Origin: RGIG5050 sp045636065
GTDB taxonomy: Bacteria; Verrucomicrobiota; Kiritimatiellia; RFP12; UBA1067
DNA: 64,000 bases
Assembly: GCA_045636065.1 (NCBI GenBank)
Contig: JAZTWW010000047.1
Location: 53,750 to 117,749, forward strand
Direction: 5' to 3'
Every line of letters begins with the position of its first letter. The first letter of the stretch is position 1. Shown here in pieces: positions 25,715 to 33,048 of this stretch. The position numbers and the translations under genes are program-made. The notes below the pieces were generated by a model. It made no database searches. It worked only from the letters and a program-made list of their open reading frames with translations, and was not told where the DNA came from.

Positions 25715-26816
25715 ATCCGCCGGCGAGAAGACCGAGATGCCGACCCAGAAGAAGCTGCGCGACGCGCGGGAGAAGGGTCAGGTATGTACGTCGAAGGACA
25801 TAACCTCGACGGCCATCCTTATCGTCCTTTTCGCGGTTCTCGGGTGGATGGGCGTGGCGCTCATGGACGACATGGAGACGATGCTGAGGTTCCTTTCGGG
25901 GCGCATAGCGGAGAACGATTCGGGGGCCGTCGGCGAATCCATAAAGCTGACCTCGTTCTACATCCTCAAGCATTCGTTCATATTCGTCCTTGTGGCGGCG
26001 GTGATAGGGATCATCGGGAACGTGGCGCAGATCGGCTTCCTCTTCACCTTCGAGCCGATCATCCCGAAGCTGGAGAAGCTTAATCCCGTAGAGGGCGCGA
26101 AGAAGATATTCTCCATGAAGAACCTCTTCGAATTCTTCAAGAACGTCGTCAAGGTCTCGTTCCTCGGGTATCTCATCTACAAGATCATATGGGCGAGCGT
26201 TCCGGAGCTCATAACGATGTGCTACGGCACCGTGGACGACATCTTCCCGAGCCTCAAGCTCATGCTAAAGCGCCTTGCCGTCTACACGGCCTTCGGCTAC
26301 ATTGTTATCGCCATAGTGGACCGCCTCTTCCAGGGGCGCAACTTCACCAAGCAGATGATGATGACGAAGGACGAGGTCAAGCGCGAGTACAAGGAGATGG
26401 AGGGCTCCGCCGAGGTGAAGCAGGCGCAGAAGCAGTTCCGCAACGAGATCCTGAACGATCCGAATCCGGCCGCTTCGGCAAAGAAGTCGAACGTCGTCGT
26501 CACGAACCCGACGCACCTTGCCGTCGGAATCCGCTTCAAGGCGGAAGAGTCGCCGCTACCTAGGATATGCGCCCTCGGAGCGGGCGAAGCGGCGAAGATA
26601 ATCCGCGAGACGGCCCTTGCCGAGGGAATCCCCGTCATGGAGGATAGACCCCTCGCCCGCGCGCTCTACGCCAAGGGCAAGATCGACGATTTCATCCCCG
26701 ATTCGCTCATCGAACCCGTCGCCGAGGTCCTTAAGTGGGCGAAGCAGATAGAGGACGCCCGCAAGGAGGAGGAGGAGCTCGATTCCATCTCGCTCGACGA
26801 CGACCTGAAGGTCTAG
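25707..26816 (+). CDS. sctU: Type III secretion export switch protein SctU
   Basis: SctU (FlhB/YscU) controls the switch from needle to later substrates through autocleavage. The 369 residues have four membrane helices (about 30-200), a cytosolic linker, and the self-cleaving motif NPTH at about residue 266-269 (VVVTNPTHLAVGIRFK). The extended acidic tail (EEEELDSISLDDDLKV) is a little longer than in YscU. It is the missing partner of sctR-S-T, displaced by the island. No convincing promoter lies directly upstream, so expression may depend on read-through from the island. Confidence 0.95.
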   Translation: MAESAGEKTEMPTQKKLRDAREKGQVCTSKDITSTAILIVLFAVLGWMGVALMDDMETMLRFLSGRIAENDSGAVGESIKLTSFYILKHSFIFVLVAAVIGIIGNVAQIGFLFTFEPIIPKLEKLNPVEGAKKIFSMKNLFEFFKNVVKVSFLGYLIYKIIWASVPELITMCYGTVDDIFPSLKLMLKRLAVYTAFGYIVIAIVDRLFQGRNFTKQMMMTKDEVKREYKEMEGSAEVKQAQKQFRNEILNDPNPAASAKKSNVVVTNPTHLAVGIRFKAEESPLPRICALGAGEAAKIIRETALAEGIPVMEDRPLARALYAKGKIDDFIPDSLIEPVAEVLKWAKQIEDARKEEEELDSISLDDDLKV

Positions 26817-26828
26817 GCCGCATTCCGC

Positions 26829-26858
26829 TTGCAAAACGAGGATGATATATGGTATAAT
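26829..26858 (+). promoter_or_regulatory. Promoter of the ECF sigma gene
   Basis: TTGCAA (26829-26834), an 18-bp spacer and TATAAT (26853-26858) preceded by GG. The expected start near 26865 gives a leader of about 24 nt to ATG 26889. A five-codon frame (ATG 26862) lies in or next to the expected start. The promoter shows that this gene need not rely on the T3SS transcript. Confidence 0.75.
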
Positions 26859-26888
26859 TCTATGCGTTGGCATCATTAAGAGTCCAAT

Positions 26889-27434
26889 ATGAACATCGAA
26901 GAATATTACAGGACGATCGCGCCGCGCCTCACGAACTGGCTTGTGGCCACTGGAAGTCCGTACCACGAGGCGTGCGACCTCGTGCAGAGTGCCTTTCTGA
27001 AGATCTGGAAGATGCGTGAAGACCTGAGGGATGACGAGTCCGCCATCTCCGGTCTCGCGTTCACGATCGCCCGCAATCTCCGCAAGAATCTCGCCCGCGA
27101 CAACTCGCGCCTTACATTCATCGGCGAAGTGCGCGATGCAGACGACGATTCCGGGAATCCTGTCCCTGGTGCAAGTTCGCAGGCGCTGGCATCCTCCGCT
27201 CCGGATTCCTCCGCCTCCGGCGACGCCGCGTACCTTAGGCGCAGGCTCACCGAGGCGTTCGCGAAGCTTCCGCCCATACTGCGCGAGGCGTACACGCTTT
27301 TCCAGGTCGGCGAAATGTCCATACGCGAAATCGCCAGCAGGACGGGTGTCAGCGAGAATCTCGTCAAGGTGCGCATCTTCCGCGCCAAGGAGAAACTCAA
27401 GGAAATTCTTTCCGATCTCAAGTGTAACCTCTAG
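26889..27434 (+). CDS. ECF-type RNA polymerase sigma factor
   Basis: The 181-residue protein has a sigma region 2 (about 20-80, EACDLVQSAFLKIWKMRED and AFTIARNLRKN) and a region 4 helix-turn-helix (about 120-175, LPPILREAYTLFQVGEMSIREIASRTGVSENLVKVRIFRAKEKL), joined by a Ser/Ala/Asp-rich linker. No anti-sigma factor is adjacent. Its place after sctU suggests control of the secretion genes, but it has its own promoter and its targets are unknown. Confidence 0.92.
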   Translation: MNIEEYYRTIAPRLTNWLVATGSPYHEACDLVQSAFLKIWKMREDLRDDESAISGLAFTIARNLRKNLARDNSRLTFIGEVRDADDDSGNPVPGASSQALASSAPDSSASGDAAYLRRRLTEAFAKLPPILREAYTLFQVGEMSIREIASRTGVSENLVKVRIFRAKEKLKEILSDLKCNL

Positions 27435-27479
27435 CCTTTAAGCGTGTATACAGGCCAGAGAAAAACTGGAGAACATCAC

Positions 27480-27755
27480 ATGGAAATCAATTTCAACAGG
27501 AATGCCGGTGGTATGGCGGGTGTAGGGCTTGAGGCCGGGGGCTTTGGCGTGGATGCCGCGAAGCCGACAACCGGTACGAGTTCTGCCCGTCTTTCGTCTG
27601 ATCTTACGATTCGCACGGCAAGCTCAGGCATCGCATCATCGGAACCCGTGGGCGAGGTGCCTGAATCGGCGCTTTCGCGCGACGATGAACTGGGCAAGCT
27701 CGTCAATTTCGCGTTCAATCTTAGCGCCCCGCCGATGCCATCCTTCGACAGCTGA
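27480..27755 (+). CDS. Small hypothetical protein downstream of the ECF sigma gene
   Basis: About 91 residues, low in aromatic and charged residues, Gly/Ser/Thr-rich at the N-terminus and ending LVNFAFNLSAPPMPSFDS. ATG 27480 has a GGAGA site upstream; a longer frame from 27444 lacks one. I recognise no family. Its position 45 nt after the sigma gene and its Ser/Thr-rich, apparently disordered N-terminus would suit a secreted type III substrate, which is speculation. Confidence 0.55.
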   Translation: MEINFNRNAGGMAGVGLEAGGFGVDAAKPTTGTSSARLSSDLTIRTASSGIASSEPVGEVPESALSRDDELGKLVNFAFNLSAPPMPSFDS

Positions 27756-27774
27756 GAGTTTTCAGGCCGAAAGC

Positions 27775-27803
27775 TTGAACTTTTCCGCCCAATATGATAT
27801 ACT
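27775..27803 (+). promoter_or_regulatory. Promoter of the carboxynorspermidine operon
   Basis: TTGAAC (27775-27780), a 17-bp spacer and TATACT (27798-27803). The expected start near 27810 is followed at 27813 by an in-frame ATG, 66 nt upstream of the likely start of the synthase gene. Confidence 0.7.
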
Positions 27804-27878
27804 TCCCCACCTATGCCTCCCCGCCCTGCAACGGCCCGGCGGAGGAATGTTCCACCATCCACTGAAGGAAGCGTTCAA

Positions 27879-29156
27879 ATGGCAAGAGTCATGCTTATCG
27901 GAGCCGGCGGAGTGGCCGGCGTGGCTGCGGCGAAGATGGCGCAGAACCCCGGCGTCTTCGGCGAACTTCTCATAGCTTCTCGCACCAAGGCGCGCTGCGA
28001 CGCCATCAAGGCTGACATCGAAAGGCGCGGCTTCGGCAAGGATGGTTTGAAGACGGCGATAACCACCGCGCAGCTCGATGCGATGGACAGGGACGCAACC
28101 GTGGCGATGATCCGCACCTTCAAGCCCGATCTCGTGATGAACATCGCTCTTCCCTACCAGGATCTCGCCATAATGGACGCCTGTCTTGAAGCCGGCGTAT
28201 CCTACCTCGACACCGCCAACTACGAGCCGCCGGACACGGCCCATTTCGAGTACTCGTGGCAGTGGGCGTACCGCGAAAGGTTCGAGAAGGCGGGCCTTAC
28301 GGCCATACTCGGCTGCGGATTCGATCCTGGAGTGACGCAGGTATTCTCCGCCTACGCCCAGAAGCACTATTTCGACACCATTGAGACGCTTGACATCCTC
28401 GACTGCAACGGGGGCGACCACGGCTATCCCTTCGCCACCAACTTCAACCCCGAGATCAACATCCGCGAAGTCGCCGCGAAGGGCAGCTACTGGGTGGCCG
28501 ATCCCGCCGGCGACAGGCCCGAGGTGCCGGTCGAGAACCGCAAGGCGTTCGACAAGGGCTGGTGGGTCGAGACGGCCCCCATGGCGATAAAGCGCGTCTA
28601 CAATTTCGACGAGGTCGGCGAGAAGGACATGTACCTTCTCCACCACGAGGAGCTCGAGTCGCTTGGATGCAACCTCAAGGGCATAAAGCGCATCCGCTTC
28701 TTCATGACCTTCGGCCAGAGCTACCTTACGCACCTGAAGTGCCTTGAAAACGTCGGCATGACTAGAATCGACCCCGTGAAGTTCAACGGCGTCGAGATCA
28801 TCCCGATCCAGTTCCTCAAGGCGCTCCTCCCCGATCCCGCGTCCCTCGGCCCGCGCACCAAGGGCAAGACGAACATCGGCTGCATCTTCCACGGCATGAA
28901 GGACGGCAAGGACGTTGACTACTACGTCTACAACGTGTGCGACCACCAGGAATGCTACAGGGAGGTCGGTTCGCAGGCGATCAGCTACACGACGGGCGTT
29001 CCGGCGATGATCGGGGCCAAGATGTTCCTCGAAGGCAAGTGGACCGAGAAGGGCGTCCACACGTGCGAGGAGTTCGATCCCGATCCGTTCATGGCCGAGC
29101 TCAACGTCCAGGGCCTTCCCTGGAAGGAGAGCTTCAATCCGGTAAAGGTCGCTTGA
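27879..29156 (+). CDS. Carboxynorspermidine synthase (saccharopine dehydrogenase-like)
   Basis: This NADPH enzyme joins aspartate semialdehyde with a diamine to give carboxynorspermidine or carboxyspermidine, the first step of the alternative polyamine route. The 425 residues begin with a Rossmann loop (MLIGAGGVAGVAAAKMA), followed by LVMNIALPYQDLAIMDACLEAG, SYLDTANYE and GCGFDPGVTQVF, all typical of this branch of the saccharopine dehydrogenase family. ATG 27879 is preceded by GAAGGAA. An in-frame ATG at 27813 would add 22 basic residues that do not resemble the family. The decarboxylase gene follows 5 nt downstream. Confidence 0.92.
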   Translation: MARVMLIGAGGVAGVAAAKMAQNPGVFGELLIASRTKARCDAIKADIERRGFGKDGLKTAITTAQLDAMDRDATVAMIRTFKPDLVMNIALPYQDLAIMDACLEAGVSYLDTANYEPPDTAHFEYSWQWAYRERFEKAGLTAILGCGFDPGVTQVFSAYAQKHYFDTIETLDILDCNGGDHGYPFATNFNPEINIREVAAKGSYWVADPAGDRPEVPVENRKAFDKGWWVETAPMAIKRVYNFDEVGEKDMYLLHHEELESLGCNLKGIKRIRFFMTFGQSYLTHLKCLENVGMTRIDPVKFNGVEIIPIQFLKALLPDPASLGPRTKGKTNIGCIFHGMKDGKDVDYYVYNVCDHQECYREVGSQAISYTTGVPAMIGAKMFLEGKWTEKGVHTCEEFDPDPFMAELNVQGLPWKESFNPVKVA

Positions 29157-29161
29157 GGCCC

Positions 29162-30283
29162 ATGCCGAGGTACGTCATAGACGAAAAGGCGCTTAGGCGA
29201 AACCTTGAGATCCTGAAGGATGTCTCGAAGCGCTCCGGGGCGAGGATCCTCCTCGCCCAGAAGGCCTTTTCCGCCGGCTGCACGTACCCGCTTCTGGCCG
29301 AGTATCTCGACGGCACCACGTCAAGCTCGCTTTTCGAGGCGATGCACGCGCACAAGGGTTTCCCGGGCGAGGTGCACATCTTCAATCCGGCCTACTCCGA
29401 AGGCGAGATCGACGTGATCCTCGGCCTTGCGGACCATATCGTCTTCAATTCGCCCAGGCAGGTGAAGCTCCATGCCGCAAAGGCGCTCGCCCGCGGCGTT
29501 TCGACGGGCCTCAGGGTCAACCCCGAAGTGCAGGTCGCGACGACACCCGCCTACGACCCGTGCCGCCCCGGTTCGCGTCTCGGAACGGTGCGCGCCAATC
29601 TCGATGCCTTCCCCGAGGACGTTACTGGCCTCATCGAAGGTCTCCACTTCCATTGCCTCTGCGAGCAGGGGCTTGACGAGCTAAAGAAGGTGCTTGCCGG
29701 ATTCGAGGAGCGCTTCGGCGATCTGATCGGCCGCATGAAGTGGATCAATTTCGGCGGCGGCCACCATATAACGCGCAAGGACTACGATGTGGACGGTCTC
29801 GTGGAGCTGATATCAAGTTTCCGAAGCCGCCACAATGGAGTCATCGTCTACCTTGAGCCGGGCGAGGCCGTGGCCCTCGATGCGGGAACGCTCGAATCGC
29901 GCGTCCTCGAGATCCAGCCCAAGGGGGCGGACGGCGTATCAAACGCTATACTCGACGTGAGCGCCGCATGCCACATGCCGGATGTCCTTGAAATGCCGTA
30001 TACGCCGCGCGTCGCAGGCGCGAAGATCGGCGCGGAAGGGCCGTTCGTCTACCGCTTCGGCGGCCCGACATGCCTTGCGGGCGACGAGATAGGCACGTAC
30101 TCCTTCGGCGCTCCGCTCAAGGAGGGCGACGAGGTCGTCTTCGAGGATATGGCGATCTATTCGATGGTGAAGAACAACACCTTCAACGGCATCAACCTTC
30201 CCGATATAGCGTACCGGCGCGAGGACGGCCAGGTCGAGACGGTGCGCACGTTCGGGTACGAAGATTTCGCATCGAGGCTTTAG
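29162..30283 (+). CDS. nspC: Carboxynorspermidine decarboxylase
   Basis: The pyridoxal-phosphate enzyme removes CO2 from carboxynorspermidine/carboxyspermidine to give norspermidine or spermidine. The 373-residue product has the alanine racemase-like barrel with the PLP lysine in ARILLAQKAFS (near residue 40), the HFHCLCEQ and NFGGGHHITR phosphate-binding blocks, and the C-terminal GPTCLAGDEIG Cys/Asp motif shared with ornithine/arginine decarboxylase relatives. It forms an operon with the synthase. Confidence 0.93.
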   Translation: MPRYVIDEKALRRNLEILKDVSKRSGARILLAQKAFSAGCTYPLLAEYLDGTTSSSLFEAMHAHKGFPGEVHIFNPAYSEGEIDVILGLADHIVFNSPRQVKLHAAKALARGVSTGLRVNPEVQVATTPAYDPCRPGSRLGTVRANLDAFPEDVTGLIEGLHFHCLCEQGLDELKKVLAGFEERFGDLIGRMKWINFGGGHHITRKDYDVDGLVELISSFRSRHNGVIVYLEPGEAVALDAGTLESRVLEIQPKGADGVSNAILDVSAACHMPDVLEMPYTPRVAGAKIGAEGPFVYRFGGPTCLAGDEIGTYSFGAPLKEGDEVVFEDMAIYSMVKNNTFNGINLPDIAYRREDGQVETVRTFGYEDFASRL

Positions 30284-30287
30284 GGAT

Positions 30288-31247
30288 ATGGACGCTCGGC
30301 TTGAAAGCGGCGGCGCACTGCCGGTGAACGATGAAGTCGCGACGCGCGACTTCAAGTACTACATCTTCGACTGGGACGACAACATCCTCCACATGCCGAC
30401 GAAAATCTACCTTGAGCGCCGCGTAGCCTCCGGGGAGTGGGAATCCGTCGCCGTCAGCACTTCGAGCTTCGCCATCTTGAGGAAGGATACGGAGAACTGG
30501 CGGCTTCCGCGCGACGGCGGGTATGACGCCGCATTCCGCGACTTCCGCGACAATCCCGCCGGCGACGACGGCGAACTTGCGTTCCTGAGGGACACGCGCG
30601 CCGCGTTGAAGCGCGTCAAGGAGGGCGAAAAGCCCGGCCCGAGCTTCAACACCCTGAGAAAGACGCTGCGGGAAGGGCGGCTCTTCGCGGTCGTCACCGC
30701 GCGCGGCCACGCGAGCTCCACGATCCGCGAGGCCGTCAAGATATTCATCGACGAGGTCCTTACCGCCAAGGAGCGCGCCGAGATGATGGCGAACCTGCGC
30801 GGATACCGCCGCTGGCTCGACGGGATAGAGAACTTCGGCTCGGACGAAGAGGAGCTCGACTACTACCTGGGCGTATGCCGCTACCATGCCGTGACGGGGC
30901 CGGATTTCGGGGACCTTCTGAAGGCCGATCCGGAGTTCGCCAGCCGCTACGATTCCGCTCCGAGGACGCGCAAGCCCGAGCTTGCAAAGGAGTTTGCGAT
31001 ACGCGGCTTCGTGGAGCATCTTTTCCACACGCTCGAAAGGACGGGCGGTCTCGGGCAGCGCAACGTCAGCGTCGGCTTCAGCGACGACGATGCGGGGAAC
31101 GTCCAGGCCGTTTCGGCGTACATCAGCGACGAGCTCGCCAAGAGGTTCGGGAGCTTCAAGTTCGTCGTCTACGATACGAGCGATCCGTCGCTCACCAACG
31201 GGCGCAAGGTGACGGTCGCCGGGCAGCTCAATCTGCCCGGGTTCTGA
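30288..31247 (+). CDS. HAD-like protein of unknown function
   Basis: The 319-residue protein has a HAD-type first motif with two acidic residues (YYIFDWDDNILHMPTK, near residue 26-40), a Thr in RLFAVVTARGHAS as possible motif II, and a late acidic motif GFSDDDAGNVQAV. This suggests a phosphatase or a phosphate-handling HAD fold with a large insertion between about 150 and 250. Substrate unknown. It is 4 nt after nspC and 22 nt before a second HAD gene, so probably co-transcribed. Confidence 0.65.
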   Translation: MDARLESGGALPVNDEVATRDFKYYIFDWDDNILHMPTKIYLERRVASGEWESVAVSTSSFAILRKDTENWRLPRDGGYDAAFRDFRDNPAGDDGELAFLRDTRAALKRVKEGEKPGPSFNTLRKTLREGRLFAVVTARGHASSTIREAVKIFIDEVLTAKERAEMMANLRGYRRWLDGIENFGSDEEELDYYLGVCRYHAVTGPDFGDLLKADPEFASRYDSAPRTRKPELAKEFAIRGFVEHLFHTLERTGGLGQRNVSVGFSDDDAGNVQAVSAYISDELAKRFGSFKFVVYDTSDPSLTNGRKVTVAGQLNLPGF

Positions 31248-31269
31248 CATGTCCATGGAGGGGTTCCTG

Positions 31270-31932
31270 ATGGGCGCAGACATATTCGGCTTCAGCGGCG
31301 TCGAGGCTCTGATCTTCGACATGGACGGTGTTCTCGCCGAGACCATCCCCGCGCACATCGAGGCCTGGCACGATTTCTCGCGCTCCATGGGCCATGAGCT
31401 GACCACCAAGGAGATTGTCGATTGGATGGGGGCGGACAACCGCTACTATCTTGAACGGATAATGGGCAGGCCCGTCACCGATGATGAGGTCGCCTTCTGC
31501 GTCGAGCGCAAGGAGGGGCTTTATCGCGAGAGGATGCGCCCCTACCTCAAGATGCCCGAGGGGCTCAGGGAGCTTCTTGACGAGGCGCGGGGCAAAGGCG
31601 TCAAGCTCGCCGTCGCGACGGGCGCGCCGCCAGACAACGTAAGGTTCATACTCGAGGGGCTTCATCTTGAGGACGATTTCAAGGTCGTCGTCGACAGCAC
31701 GCAGTATTCGAGGTGCAAGCCTGCGCCCGACTGCTATCTCGCCGCGGCAAGGCGGCTGGGCGTCGAGCCCGCTGCCGCTGTCGTCTTCGAGGATGCCGTC
31801 GGCGGGATAAGATCGGCGAAGGCCGCCGGAATGCGCGTAGTCGCCCTCGAAGGCACCTTCCCCCGCGAAACCCTCCTCGCCGAATCCCCCTCGCTCATCA
31901 TCACCTCATTCTCTGAACTCCCCCGCCCCTAG
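31270..31932 (+). CDS. HAD-superfamily hydrolase, beta-phosphoglucomutase/phosphatase-like
   Basis: The 220-residue protein has motif I IFDMDGVLAET (DxDGV), a helical cap, motif II VATGAPP, a Lys in SRCKPAPDCYL and motif IV VFEDAVGGIRSAKAAGM. This is the HAD subfamily I (PGMB-like) pattern; the activity may be sugar-phosphate phosphatase or mutase. ATG 31270 is favoured because GGAGGGG lies 7 nt upstream; in-frame ATGs at 31249 and 31255 are alternatives. Confidence 0.85.
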   Translation: MGADIFGFSGVEALIFDMDGVLAETIPAHIEAWHDFSRSMGHELTTKEIVDWMGADNRYYLERIMGRPVTDDEVAFCVERKEGLYRERMRPYLKMPEGLRELLDEARGKGVKLAVATGAPPDNVRFILEGLHLEDDFKVVVDSTQYSRCKPAPDCYLAAARRLGVEPAAAVVFEDAVGGIRSAKAAGMRVVALEGTFPRETLLAESPSLIITSFSELPRP

Positions 31933-31980
31933 CCCCATTCCCCATTCCCCCTTCCCCATTCCCCTTCTTCCCCATTCCCC
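31933..31980 (-). repeat. G-rich short repeat, potential G-quadruplex on the minus strand
   Basis: The + strand reads as repeats of CCCCATT and CCCCTT; the minus strand therefore has seven runs of four or more G separated by 2-5 nt. It follows the HAD gene directly and lies immediately upstream of the promoter of the pilin-like genes. No gene is present in 31933-32025 apart from this tract and the promoter. Confidence 0.8.
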
Positions 31981-31989
31981 AAAACATCC

Positions 31990-32019
31990 TTGCGCTGGGG
32001 GAGGGGATTGTGGTAAAAT
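31990..32019 (+). promoter_or_regulatory. Promoter of the pilin-like genes, probable leaderless start
   Basis: TTGCGC (31990-31995), an 18-bp spacer, TGG and TAAAAT (32014-32019). The ATG at 32026 is 6 nt after the -10 box, so transcription should start on the start codon. No ribosome site is visible. Confidence 0.7.
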
Positions 32020-32025
32020 ATGCGC

Positions 32026-32184
32026 ATGACGACGCCACAGGGAAGACGCGCGCAGACTGCGCTTGAGTACATACTCGTGTTCGCGGCGCTTTTCGCCGTC
32101 GCGGGGATTCTCGGCGTGCTGTTGAGGGCCGTCAAGGCCGAGGGAGAGCGCTCCGGCGAGATGGTGTCGAGCGGATATCCATGA
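32026..32184 (+). CDS. Small pilin-like protein (class III signal type)
   Basis: This 52-residue protein has a basic N-terminus, then QTALEYILVFAALFAVAGILGVLL, a hydrophobic helix preceded by RRAQ and with Glu at position 5 of the mature-like segment, as in Flp/TadE-type pilins. A charged tail follows. It heads a row of three such genes. It may be a minor pilin or pseudopilin of a Tad-like apparatus encoded elsewhere. Too short for certainty, but the motif recurs in the next two genes. Confidence 0.68.
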   Translation: MTTPQGRRAQTALEYILVFAALFAVAGILGVLLRAVKAEGERSGEMVSSGYP

Positions 32185-32227
32185 CAAGGCGGGTGTCCAT
32201 GTGGAAGGGAAAGGAAGGAGAATGCGG

Positions 32228-32461
32228 ATGAAAACGGGAATCGCAAAGAAACGCGGCCAGACGATGGTCGAGTACATCCTTATCGTTGCGCTGATCGCAA
32301 TAGCGCTCATCGGCGTCATAGCCGCGTTCACCAAGGGCACCGCAAGGCTTTCGACCGGCATCACATCCGCGATCAACGAGGATGCCGGGCAGGAGGCCAG
32401 GAATCTTGCCGATGGAATCTCCGCCGACAAGATCCGCGACCTTTCCTCCACCACCAAGTGA
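32228..32461 (+). CDS. Flp/Fap-type pilin-like protein
   Basis: A 77-residue protein with KKRGQTMVEYILIVALIAI, the Flp pilin pattern: basic residues, Gly before the cleavage point, Glu and Tyr at positions 5-6 and a hydrophobic helix. A polar helical tail of 45 residues follows. ATG 32228 has AAGGAG 7 nt upstream; 32222 is an alternative. Flp pilins assemble into Tad pili after cleavage by a dedicated prepilin peptidase; no tad assembly genes are in this window. Confidence 0.75.
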   Translation: MKTGIAKKRGQTMVEYILIVALIAIALIGVIAAFTKGTARLSTGITSAINEDAGQEARNLADGISADKIRDLSSTTK

Positions 32462-32465
32462 CGGC

Positions 32466-33002
32466 ATGCCCACTTCCCTGAAGCGCGGCCAGGCGATGGC
32501 TGAAAGCGTCATCGCCCTCTTCTTCATCATCGTCGCCTTCCTGCTGGCGTGGGACGGCATGCAGATGCTGCACGAAAAGATCATCCTTACCCACGCCGCG
32601 CAGCGTGCGGCGCGCGCGAAATGCGTCGGACTCAACAGGTTCATGGTGGAAAAGACGGCGCGCGTGGCGGCTATTCCGGCAAGCGGCGAGCCGCTTCTTA
32701 CGAGGATCGGCGGCGAGCGGCTGGGCCTTTGGGCCGAATTGGGGCGCATTCCGGCGTATCTCGCTAGCGAAACGCCGCAGGAGGCGCGCGGGATACTTGA
32801 CTATTCGCTTTGGGATACCATGTCTGTCGAGGGGCGGGTGTCGGCGGCAAAGACGGGGATGAAGGTGACGATGGCCTGCCCGCGCACCGACGCTCTGGTG
32901 CGGATGTCGCCGCCTGAGAGCCGCGCGGCCGGCTCTCGCATGTCCGCCGAGGCCAAAATCGAGTCCCATTACCCCTATTACATGTACGACAGCGGCCGAT
33001 GA
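32466..33002 (+). CDS. TadE-like pseudopilin
   Basis: The 178 residues begin LKRGQAMAESVIALFFIIVAFLLAWDG, a TadE-type N-terminal signal and helix, followed by a soluble periplasmic domain of about 140 residues with no family I recognise. TadE proteins are minor pseudopilins of Tad systems. It starts 4 nt after the preceding stop. The group of three suggests a small pilus or secretion accessory module. Confidence 0.72.
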   Translation: MPTSLKRGQAMAESVIALFFIIVAFLLAWDGMQMLHEKIILTHAAQRAARAKCVGLNRFMVEKTARVAAIPASGEPLLTRIGGERLGLWAELGRIPAYLASETPQEARGILDYSLWDTMSVEGRVSAAKTGMKVTMACPRTDALVRMSPPESRAAGSRMSAEAKIESHYPYYMYDSGR

Positions 33003-33013
33003 CGGCGAGGGGA

Positions 33014-33042
33014 TTTACTGCGGCGTGTTAATTTGGTAGAAT
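33014..33042 (+). promoter_or_regulatory. Promoter of trxB, probable leaderless start
   Basis: TTTACT (33014-33019), a 17-bp spacer ending GG, and TAGAAT (33037-33042). ATG 33049 lies 6 nt downstream of the -10 box and another in-frame ATG touches it at 33043; no ribosome site is present. Confidence 0.7.
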
Positions 33043-33048
33043 ATGCCC

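Noticed and set aside
27813..27878. N-terminal extension of carboxynorspermidine synthase as the main start
   Set aside because: The 22 residues are basic and unlike the family, and a better ribosome site precedes ATG 27879.
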